From: Plecoglossus altivelis
Lineage: Eukaryota; Chordata; Actinopteri; Osmeriformes; Plecoglossidae
NCBI GenBank assembly: GCA_036571765.1
Contig: BROE01000003.1
Coordinates: 15,580,592 to 15,644,591 of the forward strand
Length of the DNA: 64,000 nt
Direction of reading: 5' to 3'
In this document: positions 26,942 to 39,200 of the stretch, one piece after another
How the letters are laid out: each line of letters opens with the position of its first letter
Position numbering within the stretch: the first letter of the stretch is position 1
The notes under the pieces: model-generated
What the model saw: the letters and a program-made list of their open reading frames with translations, nothing else
What the model was told of the DNA's origin: nothing
Database searches by the model: none
Translations under genes and position numbers: made by a program

Positions 26942-29900
26942 GATACACAAACATTAATACAGACACACAGACAGACACATAGGCACATACACAGACGCAC
27001 ACACAGAGACAGACATAGACACACAGACAGCACTGTTCTACATTGTCCGGACCAGACGCAGCCCGGATATCATGATCAGTCATTAACTAACCCCCCCAGT
27101 GCCTTGGTGGTTAGTCAGAGAGAATGACCAGTCCCACAGTCCAGCGTGAGTCAGTGACAGCAGGATGAGTCTTCCGATCTCCTCTTGTTGGGGAGGAGCC
27201 TCTCTACTCGCATGGTAACAGAGGAGCGCGTCTGACTCAGAGACAGTGCCTTATCTCAGGCTGCTGCAAATAGGCTGGACTTTCCTGTCTCAAGGTTCTA
27301 TTGTGACTTTTACATTCTGGGAAATACGGCGTGTCCGTGTGTGTGTGTGTGTTTGTTTGTGTGTGCGTGTATGTGTGTGTGTGTGTGTGTATGTGTGTGT
27401 GTGTATGTATGTGTGTGTATGTATGTGTGTGTGTGTATGTATGTTTATGTGTGTGTGTGTATGTGTGTGTGTGTGTATGCGTGTGTGTGTGTGTATGTGT
27501 GTGTATGTGTGTGTGTGTGTGTGCATGCGTGTGTGTATGTGTGTTTGTGTGGGCGGCTGCTGTAGCAGATGTATTTCATCAGGTGGTTTTTACTAGGAAA
27601 CCTCCTGCAGGGACTAGAGACACCACATAGCCCCCAGCCAGTTTCTCTGGCCCACCTTGCCCTCTCCTCTCACCACAAGTGACAAACTCCCTCCCTAACA
27701 CACACACACAGATTTACTACCAAACCACACACAGTAAAAATGCCTTGTTAGTGTGCTCTCAGTCACTTAGCCAGAGATTAGGGCTGTATGAGTTAACTGA
27801 CTGACTGACTGAAGTCGGTGCCCAACTCGAAGCGAGAAGCCTCACGCCACCCTGATGACATGATGATCGTAGGATTGTCGACTGAGGCTTTAGATCAGAC
27901 AACACAGTCCCTGCACCTACACACCCTCCTCACGGTGCTGTGCCACCCAGTCCCACAGTGAGGCTTTAGATCAGACTGCACAGTCCCTGCACCTACACAC
28001 CCTCCTCACGGTGCTGTGCCACCCAGTTCCACAGTGAGGCTTTAGATCAGACAACACAGTCCCTGCACCTACACACCCTCCTCACGGTGCGGTGCCACCC
28101 AGTTCCACGGTGCTAGAAACAACTGAAACAACTCCGATCGATGCCCCTCCCCCAGAACGCCACCCAATCGCAAACAACAGGAAGCGCTCGCCGGCTCGAT
28201 CACTGTTTCCACGACAATGTATGACCAGGCTGGAGAGAATGAGAGACCCACCCTAACGAGACAATAGACTTGGAGAACCCAAGTCCAGCTCTGGGCTGAC
28301 TGGCAGAGGCATGAAGGGCTTTGGTCTGTCTCCAGATATAGAACGGTATTACAGTGGTGTCTCCAGTTCTAGAACGGTGTTACAGTGGCGACTCCAGTTC
28401 TAGAACGGTATTACAGTGGTGTATCCAGTTCTAGAACGGTATTACAGTGGCGACTCCAGTTCTAGAACGGTATTACCGTGGTGACTCCAGTTCTAGAACG
28501 ATATTACCGTGGTGACTCCAGTTCTAGAACGGTATTACAGTGGCGACTCCAGTTCTAGAACGGTATTACCATGGTGTCTCCACTGTATTACCGTGGTGTC
28601 TCCAGACCCGATCTTCTTACCTGTGTTTTTTTTTTGCCGGCGTGTCAAACTCAACTACCCTTCACATCTGGTGTATCTGTCGCGTCCTTGCGTGCTCGTG
28701 TGCTCGCGTGCTCGCGTGCTCGTGTGCTCGCGTGCTCGTGTGCTCGCGTGTGCTCGTGTGCTTGCGTGCTTGCGTGCGCGTGTGCGTGGCAGCGTAAGGC
28801 CTTTCAGAAGAGCGTTCCGCAGTCAAGATCAGGTCTGGGCACCTGCAGGTCTAGTTGAACTTAACCGCGAAAGACACCACGATCACTGACACATATCCAC
28901 ACACGCCTTTCTTAGCTGGTGGAGACAGTTCTAGTGGTCTTATTTTTGGAAGCCCTTACAGACACCTCTTCTAATCTTCTTCACAGCTACACACACACGT
29001 GTGTACTACTCATGCACACATGCCCTCCTTATCTGTCCGGCCCCCTTATTTTTAGCACCATGCAACATTAGCTTTTCATACACCATTGAGAGTTCACCCT
29101 TCATCGAGCATGGTGATAAGCACCCTGATGTTTTGTCCTCACGCATGTATACACAAACACACACACACTCTTTCACTTACATCGGGTGTGGCGCTCATAA
29201 GCAGTTTTTGGAATATTTCCCCCCCCCCCTCTCCTCCCGCTCCTCCCTCCCTCCCTCTCTCCCTCTCTCCCTCCATTGTTTTCCCAGGCCGTTAAAATTC
29301 CTTGCCTGTGCCCCCTCCTCCTTTCTCTCCCTCCCTCCCTCCCTCCCTACTTCTCTCCCCCCTCATCCTGCAATAGTTTTCTCTTTCTCCTGTTGTTTTG
29401 TGCCGAGTTCCCTCTCACACTCCTAACAACAGCGTGTTTCACTTGGTTCTGTACCGTCTCAATACAATAGCCTGCGATTCTCTAGCCGGTTTGGGTGAGT
29501 GTGTTTGAGTCCTTTCTGTGTGTGTGTGTTTTCTGGTTGATAAAGACACGATTGCGAGTACAACAGTAACTACTGCAACTGTAACAAGAAACAGACACAA
29601 ACCTGAGTGTGTGTGTGTCTGTGTGTGTATGTGTGTGTGTATGTGTGTGTGTGTGTGTGTGTGTGAGTGTAGAATGGACTGACTAAACAAAGCAAAAGTA
29701 CTTCATTTGGTGGGGCCACAAGAAGCCTCCTTCTCCCTCATCCTCCCCCTTCCCCTGACCCCCTATATACACACACACACATACATACACACACACACAC
29801 ACACCTCCCAGCCACAGAGCCCAAAGCAGGAAGCGTACTCCCTCAGGGAGGGAGGGGTCAGGGGGAGAGGAGGACCAAACGACCCCCTCCCTCCCCAGTC

Positions 29901-30620
29901 GTGCTGGCAGGGCTCCGGGAGAAGAGGAAACTTCACTTCACACACTCTCACGCGTCCAACACACACACACGCACACGCACACTCCCGCTCGCCTACAGAT
30001 GGTGAACACCCACAGACTCAGGACTTTCTGTTCCCATCGCTCGTTGTCGAAACACACAAATACGCGGGATCGCGTCTCAGGAAGTTTTCTCACCCAGCCG
30101 GGTTTGGCTTCGGCGAAAAGAGGAGTCGATGGTTCCCAAAGAGAAGAGAGGAAGAGGAGAAGAGAGAAAGAGGAGAAGAGAGAAAGAATAGAAGAGAGAA
30201 AGGGCTGAGCGGAGGGAGCAGAGCTTCCTCCCTCGCTCTCCGAGGTGAGGTCATACTGCAGAGCCGCGGGTGAACAGCTCTTGACGACACCGCCCGTTCT
30301 GGATCTGATCAGAGACCTCCACCCCCCCCCCTCGCCACCCCTCCTCCCACCCACCCGGTCTCCTCCCCCACCCCTCCTTCAAGCCTTGCGCTTTCGGAGG
30401 AGGCTGAGCTGAGCCCGAGAGCTCGGCGGATGTACAGTACGCACTGTTGGGAGTGCCGGTGCTTTGGGATTTTCCGTCCGGACATGCGGCCTTGGTGTCT
30501 GAAGCGTGTGTGCATCTTGTGCTCCCCAGGTCTTTCAATGGCGTCAGCTGGAGAACCTTTACTTCCGAGAGAAGAAGTTTTCTGTGGAAGTGCATGATCC
30601 CAGAAGGTAAATCTAAATCA

Positions 30621-30673
<53 letters not shown>

Positions 30674-31093
30674 CTGCATCAGGGAGGCCGATCTGATTGC
30701 TTTACATTCCAGTTACAGCTTCAGCTGAAGTTGTTTAGAGGAACTGCAAGAACACAGGCCAGGTCCTGTAGGTAGAGAAGACATTCCTAAAATAGTCGCG
30801 ACTGTTAAAGCGATCAAACCGTTAACACTGTGACGAGACAGTTTTGATGCTCCGAGACAACTAGTCAGACTCTCTTTCACTCACAGCGAGATAGATGAGA
30901 TAGTGTTGTCTGATCCACACAGGCTGAGCTGGGTGTACATACACGCACAACGCACTTACACGTGCGCACTCGCACACACTCGGTGTGTCCCTGTGTTTGT
31001 CATGTGGAGGAAGCGAAGGGTTTTCTGTTTATTGAACATCCCTGCAGATGCACTGTTATTCTGTACGGTGGAGGAAGAACTGGGAGGAGGGGG

Positions 31094-31129
<36 letters not shown>

Positions 31130-31768
31130 GAGAGAGTAGAGTTTACACAACGGCAAAGGAAAGGAAAAAGAGGACGAGAGGGACTCGGGAGAGAGAAGAG
31201 AGAGTCAAGGAAAAAGGAGACAGTCATTAGCCATGTGGTCTGCAGCTCAGATGCAGATGTCTGTTAGCCCAGCGATGAGTGCGCCGTGTGGGAAACGGCA
31301 TGTGTGGCACAAACCGAAGCTCTCTCGTCCGCTGTGTCTCGCTACGTCTCCCTGGCTCACTTTCTCCATCCCTGTTCAACTTCTTTTCGCTCTGCCTCTG
31401 TCGTTCTGTGCACGCTCTCCGTCTCTCCCTCTCCAAGTCTCCCCCATCTATCTACCTCTCTCCATCTATCTCCCCCTCATACACGCAGCCTTCGGCATGA
31501 TTCCGCTGAGTTAAGACGTAGGGAGGTGTGAATGGACTGCTGATCTCAGGTCAGAGGTAGCGCGATACTTAGCGCGCGCGTATCTTCTTCAGTGTGTATA
31601 AGGAGGCCTTGTGTCCGCTCCAACTGTAGGGCGTCTGTGACCAGAAGGACGTTTGGGCACAGTGGCATCGCTGTGCACACCTGGTACGCCTGCCCTGCCC
31701 TCATCAAATCCATCTGGGCCATGGCCATCAGCCAACACCAGTTTTACCTGGACCGCAAGCAGAGCAAG
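12043..31768 (+). CDS. frmd4a: frmd4a exons 1-12: FERM domain
   Basis: Coding exons: 12043-12108, 17569-17663, 18732-18824, 21886-21970, 23113-23169, 23715-23737 (a 23-nt microexon), 25417-25500, 25601-25666, 26026-26083, 26344-26430, 30530-30606 and 31630-31768. All have AG acceptors and GT donors, and all phases agree. They encode residues 1-310. The ubiquitin-like F1 lobe is about residues 5-85 (LLDDRKLELLVQ, then SHFNLKEKEYFG). The helical F2 lobe is about 86-205, with HPSLAYCEDRVIEHYKKL and SLPTYGVHYYAVK. The PH/PTB-like F3 lobe is about 210-307, with DKQGIPWWLGLSYKG and QLENLYFREKKFSVEVHD. In the family this domain binds membrane and partner proteins. The sequence is nearly identical to mammalian FRMD4A as I remember it. 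Confidence 0.95.
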
Positions 31769-32403
31769 GTAAGGTCAAACGAAGCCCCGCCCACAACACA
31801 GATCTCCAACGCAAAGCAGGCTCACTCAGGCAAGCGTCAGTGACAGTGTTGTTTAGAAACGGTCATTTATAGGAACACGCAAGACATGCACAGGACATAT
31901 AGTTGGACTTTGTGCATTGTAGATGCTTTGTAGATGCATGGCAGATGACCAGCGTAGGAAATGTAGAAATGTGAATGTGTGTGTGTGTGTTCTTCTGCAG
32001 TCAAAGATCCACGCAGCTCGGAGTCTGAGTGAGATCGCCATAGACCTGACTGAGACTGGCACCCTGAAGACGTCCAAGCTAGCCAACATGGGGAGCAAGG
32101 GCAAGATCATCAGCGGAAGCAGCGGGAGTCTGCTCTCCTCGGGTCAGTGTGTGTGAGAGTGTGTGTGTGTTAGTGTGTGTGTGTATGTGTGTGTGTGTGT
32201 ATGTTAGTGTGTGTGTGTGTTAGTGTGTGTGTGTTAGTGTGTGTGTGAGAGAGACAGTGGTGAGCAGGAGAGAGGCAGAAACAGCTGTCTTTTGGAAAGA
32301 GGATTTAGCTTCTCTGCTGGGGGGGTTTCTTCCTCTTTTCTCTATCCCCTTGTCTCTCTCTTTCTCTCGCTTTCTCTCTTTTTCTCTTTCCATCTCTTTC
32401 TCT

Positions 32404-32442
<39 letters not shown>

Positions 32443-32454
32443 ACTCTCTTCCTC

Positions 32455-32485
<31 letters not shown>

Positions 32486-33785
32486 CTCTACTTTTCTCTC
32501 TCTTTATTTCTCTTTCTTTCTCCCTCTCTCCCTCTCTCTCTCCCTCCCTCCCTCCCACACCCTTGTGTCTGTGTGTATGTACAGTCCCCCTGCCCCAGCC
32601 CATCCTCAAGAGGCCCTGGATCTATATATAGTTCATGTAAGAGCAGACAGAGAGGGGGGAGTGCTTTATCCCAGCCTTTAGAACAATGCATGTCTGTGCA
32701 AAGGTTAGAAAGAAAGAAGGAGGAAAAGTGGGTATGGGGTTAGGGTTAGCTGGGTATGGGGTTAGGGTTAGGGTTAGCTGGGTATGGGGTGAGGGTTAGG
32801 GTTAGCTGGGTATGGGGTGAGGGTTAGCTGGGTATGGGGTTAGGGTTAGCTGGGTATGGGGTTAGGGTTAGGGTTAGCTGGGTATGGGGTTAGGGTTAGC
32901 TGGGTATGGGGTGAGGGTTGGCTGGGTATGGGGTTAGGGTTAGCTGGGTATGGGGTTAGGGTTAGCTGGGTATGGGGTGAGGGTTAGCTGGGTATGGGGT
33001 TAGGGTTAGCTGGGTATGGGGTTAGGGTTAGCTGGGCATGGGGTTAGGGTTAGCTGGGTATGGGGTTAGGGTTAGCTGGGTATGGGGTTAGGGTTAGCTG
33101 GGTATGGGGTTAGGGTTAGCTGGGCATGGGGCATGACTGCCAACGCTGAGCCCGTCTTCCATGCATCCATGTCTGTCTGCGTCTCTCCCTTCTTCCTTTT
33201 CTCTTTTCTTAATTTTCTCTCTTGCTCTCTCTCTGTAACTCCTCCCCCTGCATCTCTTGTTTCCTTGGTGCTGCAGTGTTCAGTTGGTAATCTTACGACA
33301 GCCTTCTATATGCCTTCTGACAGCCTTGTCTGCCCGGCAACAGCATTCTGAATTTATCCCCTCACATGAGTCCTGTTGGCTACAGGTTCTTCATTCTCAC
33401 TTGGACACTGTAGTTTGAACTGCAGGTAGATATATATGGATAATCTGGAGATATCTACCAGGCATGTTGAGGAGGGGGTGTTTCTAGTCCGTGGGGCAGA
33501 GAGAGAGAGAGAGAGAGAGGGGTCACTCCCTCGTGTGCTTGGGGCTGGAACCAAGTGTGTCACACGCTTTGTCCTCAACTGGCCCCTTTGAAATGCACAG
33601 ACACACACACACAGGAGTCTTATCAAAATGTTCCAGTCACTTCCTTGTAAACATCCTGAAAGGGCAGCAGGTGCCCCCAAGGCACACAGTCTCTCTAAAC
33701 CCCCTCCTTCTTCTTCTCTCTTCCTTACCAAATGCACAAATGCAAACACGTACACTAGCTGGGACCATTGACCTTAATGTACCTG

Positions 33786-33855
<70 letters not shown>

Positions 33856-36216
33856 GCTCCCAGGAGTCAGACAGCTCCCAGACAGCTAAGAAGGACATGC
33901 TGGCAGCCCTGAGGGCCAGACAGGACGCCCTGGAGGAGACACTGAAGCAGAGAATGGAGGAACTCAAGAACATCTGCATCAGAGAGGCCGTAAGGAGACA
34001 CGCGCCACACACACACACACACATACACACACATACACACACACACACACACATACACACACATACACACACACACACAGAATCTCAGGTCCGAAAGGGC
34101 ATGGCGTGTGTTTGACAGGATGTGTGTCTGTGTGTGTGTGTGTGTGCGTGTATATGTGTGTGCGTGTATATGTGTCTTTGTGTGTGTGCGTGGGTGTGTC
34201 TGTGTGTGTGTGCGCGTGTGTGTGTGTGTGTGTGCATGTGTGTGCGCGTGCGTGTGTGTGTGTGTGCATGTGTGCGCGCGTGCGTGTGTGTGTGTGTGCC
34301 TGTGTGTGTGCGTGTATGTGTGCAGGAGCTCACAGGGAAGCTTCCTAAGGAGTACCCCCTGGACCCGGGGGAGGAGCCCCCCACCATCAGGAGGAAGATT
34401 GGCACTGCCTTTAAACTGGACGAGCAGAAGATCCAGCCTAAGGGAGAGGTGAGACCACATACACACACACAGACACACACACACACACATACACAGACAC
34501 ATACACACACACATACACAGACACACACACACACATACTCACACGCACACACAGACAGACAGACACAGACAAACGCACACACACACAGACAGACATGCAC
34601 ACACACATACTCACACACACATACTCACACACACACACACTCACGCACATACACATATACACATACACATTAACACACAGACATATACACACACAACACA
34701 TACACGCACGCACACAAACACATACACAAACACATACACAGTACTGAATACAGGAATTTCGGATGATGGAAAGTCATTCTAAGAGGATGTCTGTTGCTGG
34801 AGTTTGGAGAGACACAGACAGGATGAGGTCTGGATCAGAGATGACAGTCAGCCACTCTCCTGCTGTTCTGACTGTCTGATTGGCTCTCCTGCTGTTTCTT
34901 TCACTGGTACATTTTCCAGAGCTACCGGGCTATAAATAGGCTGTCTGCGTCTGTATTCGCAAGAAGTGGTGATAGTAGGCAAGTGTGTGTGTGTGTGTGT
35001 GTGTGTGTAACTGTATCTGTGTGTGAGTGTGTCATTAGGATTGTGTATGTTGAATAGGGTCCAGGAGCACAGTGTAAAGAAGCAGCCAGACAAGCAGAAA
35101 GACGTCTCTGGTTCAACACTGCTCTATTGTAAACCTTGTTGCTTCAGAAGACAGACAAGCTATTCTTGGACGGGGGCTCTGAGTGTTAGGGACACATTCC
35201 TGTAGGTTGAAATAGTCCTTTGAGATGCTGACCTAAATGTTGAACTGAATTCACCGCTGTAACAGAAGTGTCCTTGATGTGTGTGTGCAGGTATGTTGAT
35301 ATCATGCTCATCCAGTAACACCACTTCTGTGAGTTTGTGGGGGTTTGTTACTGGGTCCCTGGGATGTTTTCTAGGACGACACACACACACACTCACTTAC
35401 ACACTCACTTACACACACATTGACACACGCACGCACACACACACTCACTTACACACACACACACACACGTACACACACACACACACTCACACACACTCAC
35501 TCACACACACACACACACTCACTTACACACACTCACTCACTTATACACACACACTCACCACACACATTCTCTCACACACACACACACACACACCCACACA
35601 CACTCAGTTCCTCCAGTCGCTGCTGGCTGGTTTAACATGTGTTTTGGGTCCTGTGACTTCATCAAGTCGATCCACAGTGAGGGAAAGGGAGGGGAGGGGA
35701 GGGAAGAGGAGAGGAGAGGAGAGGGGAGGGAGGGGAGATGGGGAAGGAGGGGTGAGTTATGTACAGGGCTGTTATTATTGGGGGGGCTAGCAGAGGTCCC
35801 ATGAGAGACAGCTCCATTCTGGGAAAGTAGGGGGTGCAATAGAGATAAATGATTTCCTTTTGGTGTTTGTACTGGCATGTGTTTGTGTACATGTTCTAGC
35901 CTGAGTGTGTGAGAATGCCTGCACACTGTGTGCCAAGGTCATTAAGAGCTATGATTTAAAGCACTTGTACATTTGAGCATTGCTTGTTTATTTTGACCAT
36001 GTTGAGGCTATTTGTTTAAGCTCAAAGTATCGTATTTGCGAACAAGCATCAACCTTTTAGGTTACTGAATAATCTCCTTCTCTCTTTCTTACTCTTGCTC
36101 GCTCTTTCCTACTCTCTCTCCCTGGCTCTCTTTGTCTGGCTCTCTCTCTCTATGTCTCTCTGTCTGGCTTTTTGTCTTTCTCTGTCTCTCTCTCTCTTTC
36201 TGTCTCTCTCTCTCTG

Positions 36217-36253
<37 letters not shown>

Positions 36254-39200
36254 GTCTGTCTCTCTCAGGAGGAGGAGCTGGAGCGTTTGGAGCGAGAGTT
36301 TGCCATCCAATCCCAGATCACGGAGGCAGCCAGGCGATTGGCCGGCGACCCTCACGTGAGCAGCAAGAAGCTGCGGAAGCAGAGGAAGACGTCGTACCTG
36401 AACGCTCTGAAGAAGCTGCAGGAGATCGAGAACTCCATCAACGAGTACCGTGTCCGCTCTGGCAAGAAGCCCACACAGAGGGCGTCCCTCATCATCGAGG
36501 GTGAGCACACACACACTCACACTCACTCATGCACGTACACTTGCACATACACGTACACTTGCACATACACCCACACACACGCACACACATACACGTACAC
36601 ACAGTCACACACACACACATGCACACACACACACAGTCACACACATGCACATACACACACATGCACACACACATGCAAATACACACACACACGCAAATAC
36701 ACACACACACACATGCACATACACACACACACATGCTCATACACACACACACACATGCTCATACACACACACACGCACACACATGCACATACAGACACAC
36801 ACTCACACACATGCACGTACACACAGACACACACACATGCGCGTACACACACACACATGCACATACACACGCGCACACACATGCACGTACACACGCACAC
36901 ACACATGCACGTACACACACACACACACACGATGTTATGAATATGTCCTCTGATCCCCTCCTGCTCTCGTTCCTTCCGCTGCAGAAGCCAACATCGGCTC
37001 GGAGGACAGTTCTCTGTCTGATGCGCTGGTCTTAGACGATGGTACGTCTCTCTTGAAAGCCACTCTACCTTTCGTCTCTCTTCTCCTTCCTTTATCTCTG
37101 TCTCTCCTACTTTTTCGATCACCCTTTTTCTCCCACTTTTTATGTCTCCCTCTCTCCCTTTCTCACTCTATCATCCACGTCCAGCCCCTCTCTCTCTATG
37201 CTGCACCCATGCAGATGAATGGAAGCGTTAACCTTGCCAGTCTAACCCTCCCCCCCTCTGCCCCCCTCTGGTCCCAGACGACTCCCAGGTGACAGGGACA
37301 CCCACCTTCTCCCCCGTGGCCTCCCCCCACAAGGGCCTGCCTCCCCGGCCTCCCTCCCACAGCCGCCCCCCTCCCCCACAGTCCCTGGAGGGCCTGCGGC
37401 ACCTGCACTACACGCGGCAAGATTACGACAAGTCCCCCATCAAGCCCAAGATGTGGAGCGAGTCCTCGCTGGACGAGCCCTACGAGAGGGTCAAGAAGCG
37501 CTCTTCACACTCCAGGTGAGGAAGCGCCGGACCGACGTGAGCTGATGCGGAAACAGCACAAGAATAATGAGAGGCATGGTGACTGACCACCAACCTCACT
37601 CCCTCCCTCCATGCCTCCCTCCCTCCCTGCCTCCCTCCCTCCCTGCCTGCCTCCTTCCCTCCCTCCCTCCCTCCCTCCCTCCCTGCCTCCCTCCTTCCAG
37701 TCACAGGCGTTTCCCTAGTTCTGGGAGTGCGGAGGCCGGGGGCAGTAACTCTCTCCAGAGCAGCCCCATTAGGAGCCTCCCTCACTGGAACTCCCAGTCC
37801 AGCATGCCCTCCACCCCTGACCTGAGGACCAGGGCCCCGCACTACGTACACTCCACCAGGTCAGAAACATACACACACACAGTCTAGCTCTCCTCAACCT
37901 CTAGACAGCATGGCAAAGAGAGCCAAAAGATCAGAACTGCATGGACACAGCATGATCCAGCCTCCTGCTACACCACTGCACATCCTCAGAGGGTGGCATG
38001 TCGGAAGGACAGTCATGTCTGCTTAGTATGTCCACCTACCTGACATCTGTGTGTGTGTCTCTCTCTGTGTGCGTCTCAGATCTGTGGACATCAGTCCGAC
38101 CCGTCTGCACAGTCTGGCTCAGCACTTTAGGAACCGGAGCTCCAGCCTGGAGTGTCAGGGGAAGCTGCTGGCGTCCGACCCCGACACACACACCCACGCT
38201 CTGGGACCCCTGGGCAGCCCCGACTTCTTCCTGGGCCCCGGCACACGCCACTCCAACGGCTCCGACCCACTGGACGACTGCTCGTCCTGCACCAGCCAGA
38301 GCAGCTCAGAGCACTACTACCCCCCGGGTCCCCTGGCCCCCGGCAGCAACCCCAACTACTCCACCCTAGGAGAGGACTCCCCCTCCAAGGCCCGGCAGAG
38401 GCAGAGGCACAGGTACGCGCGTGAGCCTGCATTTGGCTTCACTTCCATCTGCTGAGGTTGTGCTGTAGAACATGCACTCACCCATGCGTCCGCCCCTCTC
38501 CTCCCCTTCTTCTTCTCCCCCAGGTCGGCTGGTCATCTGGGCTCCTCCAACTCCGGCTCCATGCCCAACCTGGCGGCCAAGAACGGCTGCGGCGGCGGCG
38601 CGGGCGGAGGGAGCTCCGGAGGAGGCGGCCACCACGGGGTGTACCTCCACAGCCAGAGCCAGCCCTCATCCCAGTACCGCATCAAGGAGTACCCCCTGTA
38701 CGTGGAGGGCAGCCCCAACCCCGTGGTGGTGCGGAGCCTGGAGAGCGACCAGGAGGGCCACTACAGCGTCAAGGCCCAGTTCAAGACCTCCAGCTCCTAC
38801 ACGGCCGGCGGCCTGTACAAGGAGACCTGGGGGGGCGAGGAGGGTGGCGAGAGCAGCGGCAGGCTCACTCCCTCTCGCTCCCAGATTGTACGGACTCCCT
38901 CGCTGGGGCGAGACGGGGGAGGAGGGGGAGGAGGAGGAGGAGGAGGGGGAAGGGCGGCGGTGTCGGATGAGCTGCGATGCTGGTACCAGAGGTCGTCAGG
39001 GAGCCTGAAGGAGAGGGCCCACTCTCAGTCAGGGTCCAACGCCTCGGACGGTGGCTCGCAGCAGGGCACGCTGGGACACGGGCGAGGAAGCCGGGTGGGC
39101 ACGCTCGCCAAGGGCTCACCAGGTGAGAGAACAAACACACACACACACACACAGAGAATCACTGTGGTGAGTTTCACCAGCGGAAAAGACATGCAAACAT

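Larger units (their letters stand above)
26431..30529. other. frmd4a: frmd4a intron 10
   Basis: A 4.1-kb intron with minisatellites at 26452, 27884 and 28330, (GT)n at 27327-27560, and a GC-richer stretch at about 29930-30500. No coding exon was recognised. Confidence 0.75.

Noticed and set aside
27845..27890. CTGATGA...CTGA resembling C/D box snoRNA elements
   Set aside because: Boxes are only about 35 nt apart, there is no terminal stem, and the C box lacks the leading purine.
30430..30529. ATG frame (MYSTHCWECR) just upstream of frmd4a exon 11 as an alternative N-terminus
   Set aside because: It enters exon 11 in the wrong frame (100 nt from the ATG to the exon).
33867..34618. Cys/Val and Thr/His repeat frames on both strands
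   Set aside because: They are shadows of GT/CA arrays around real frmd4a exons.
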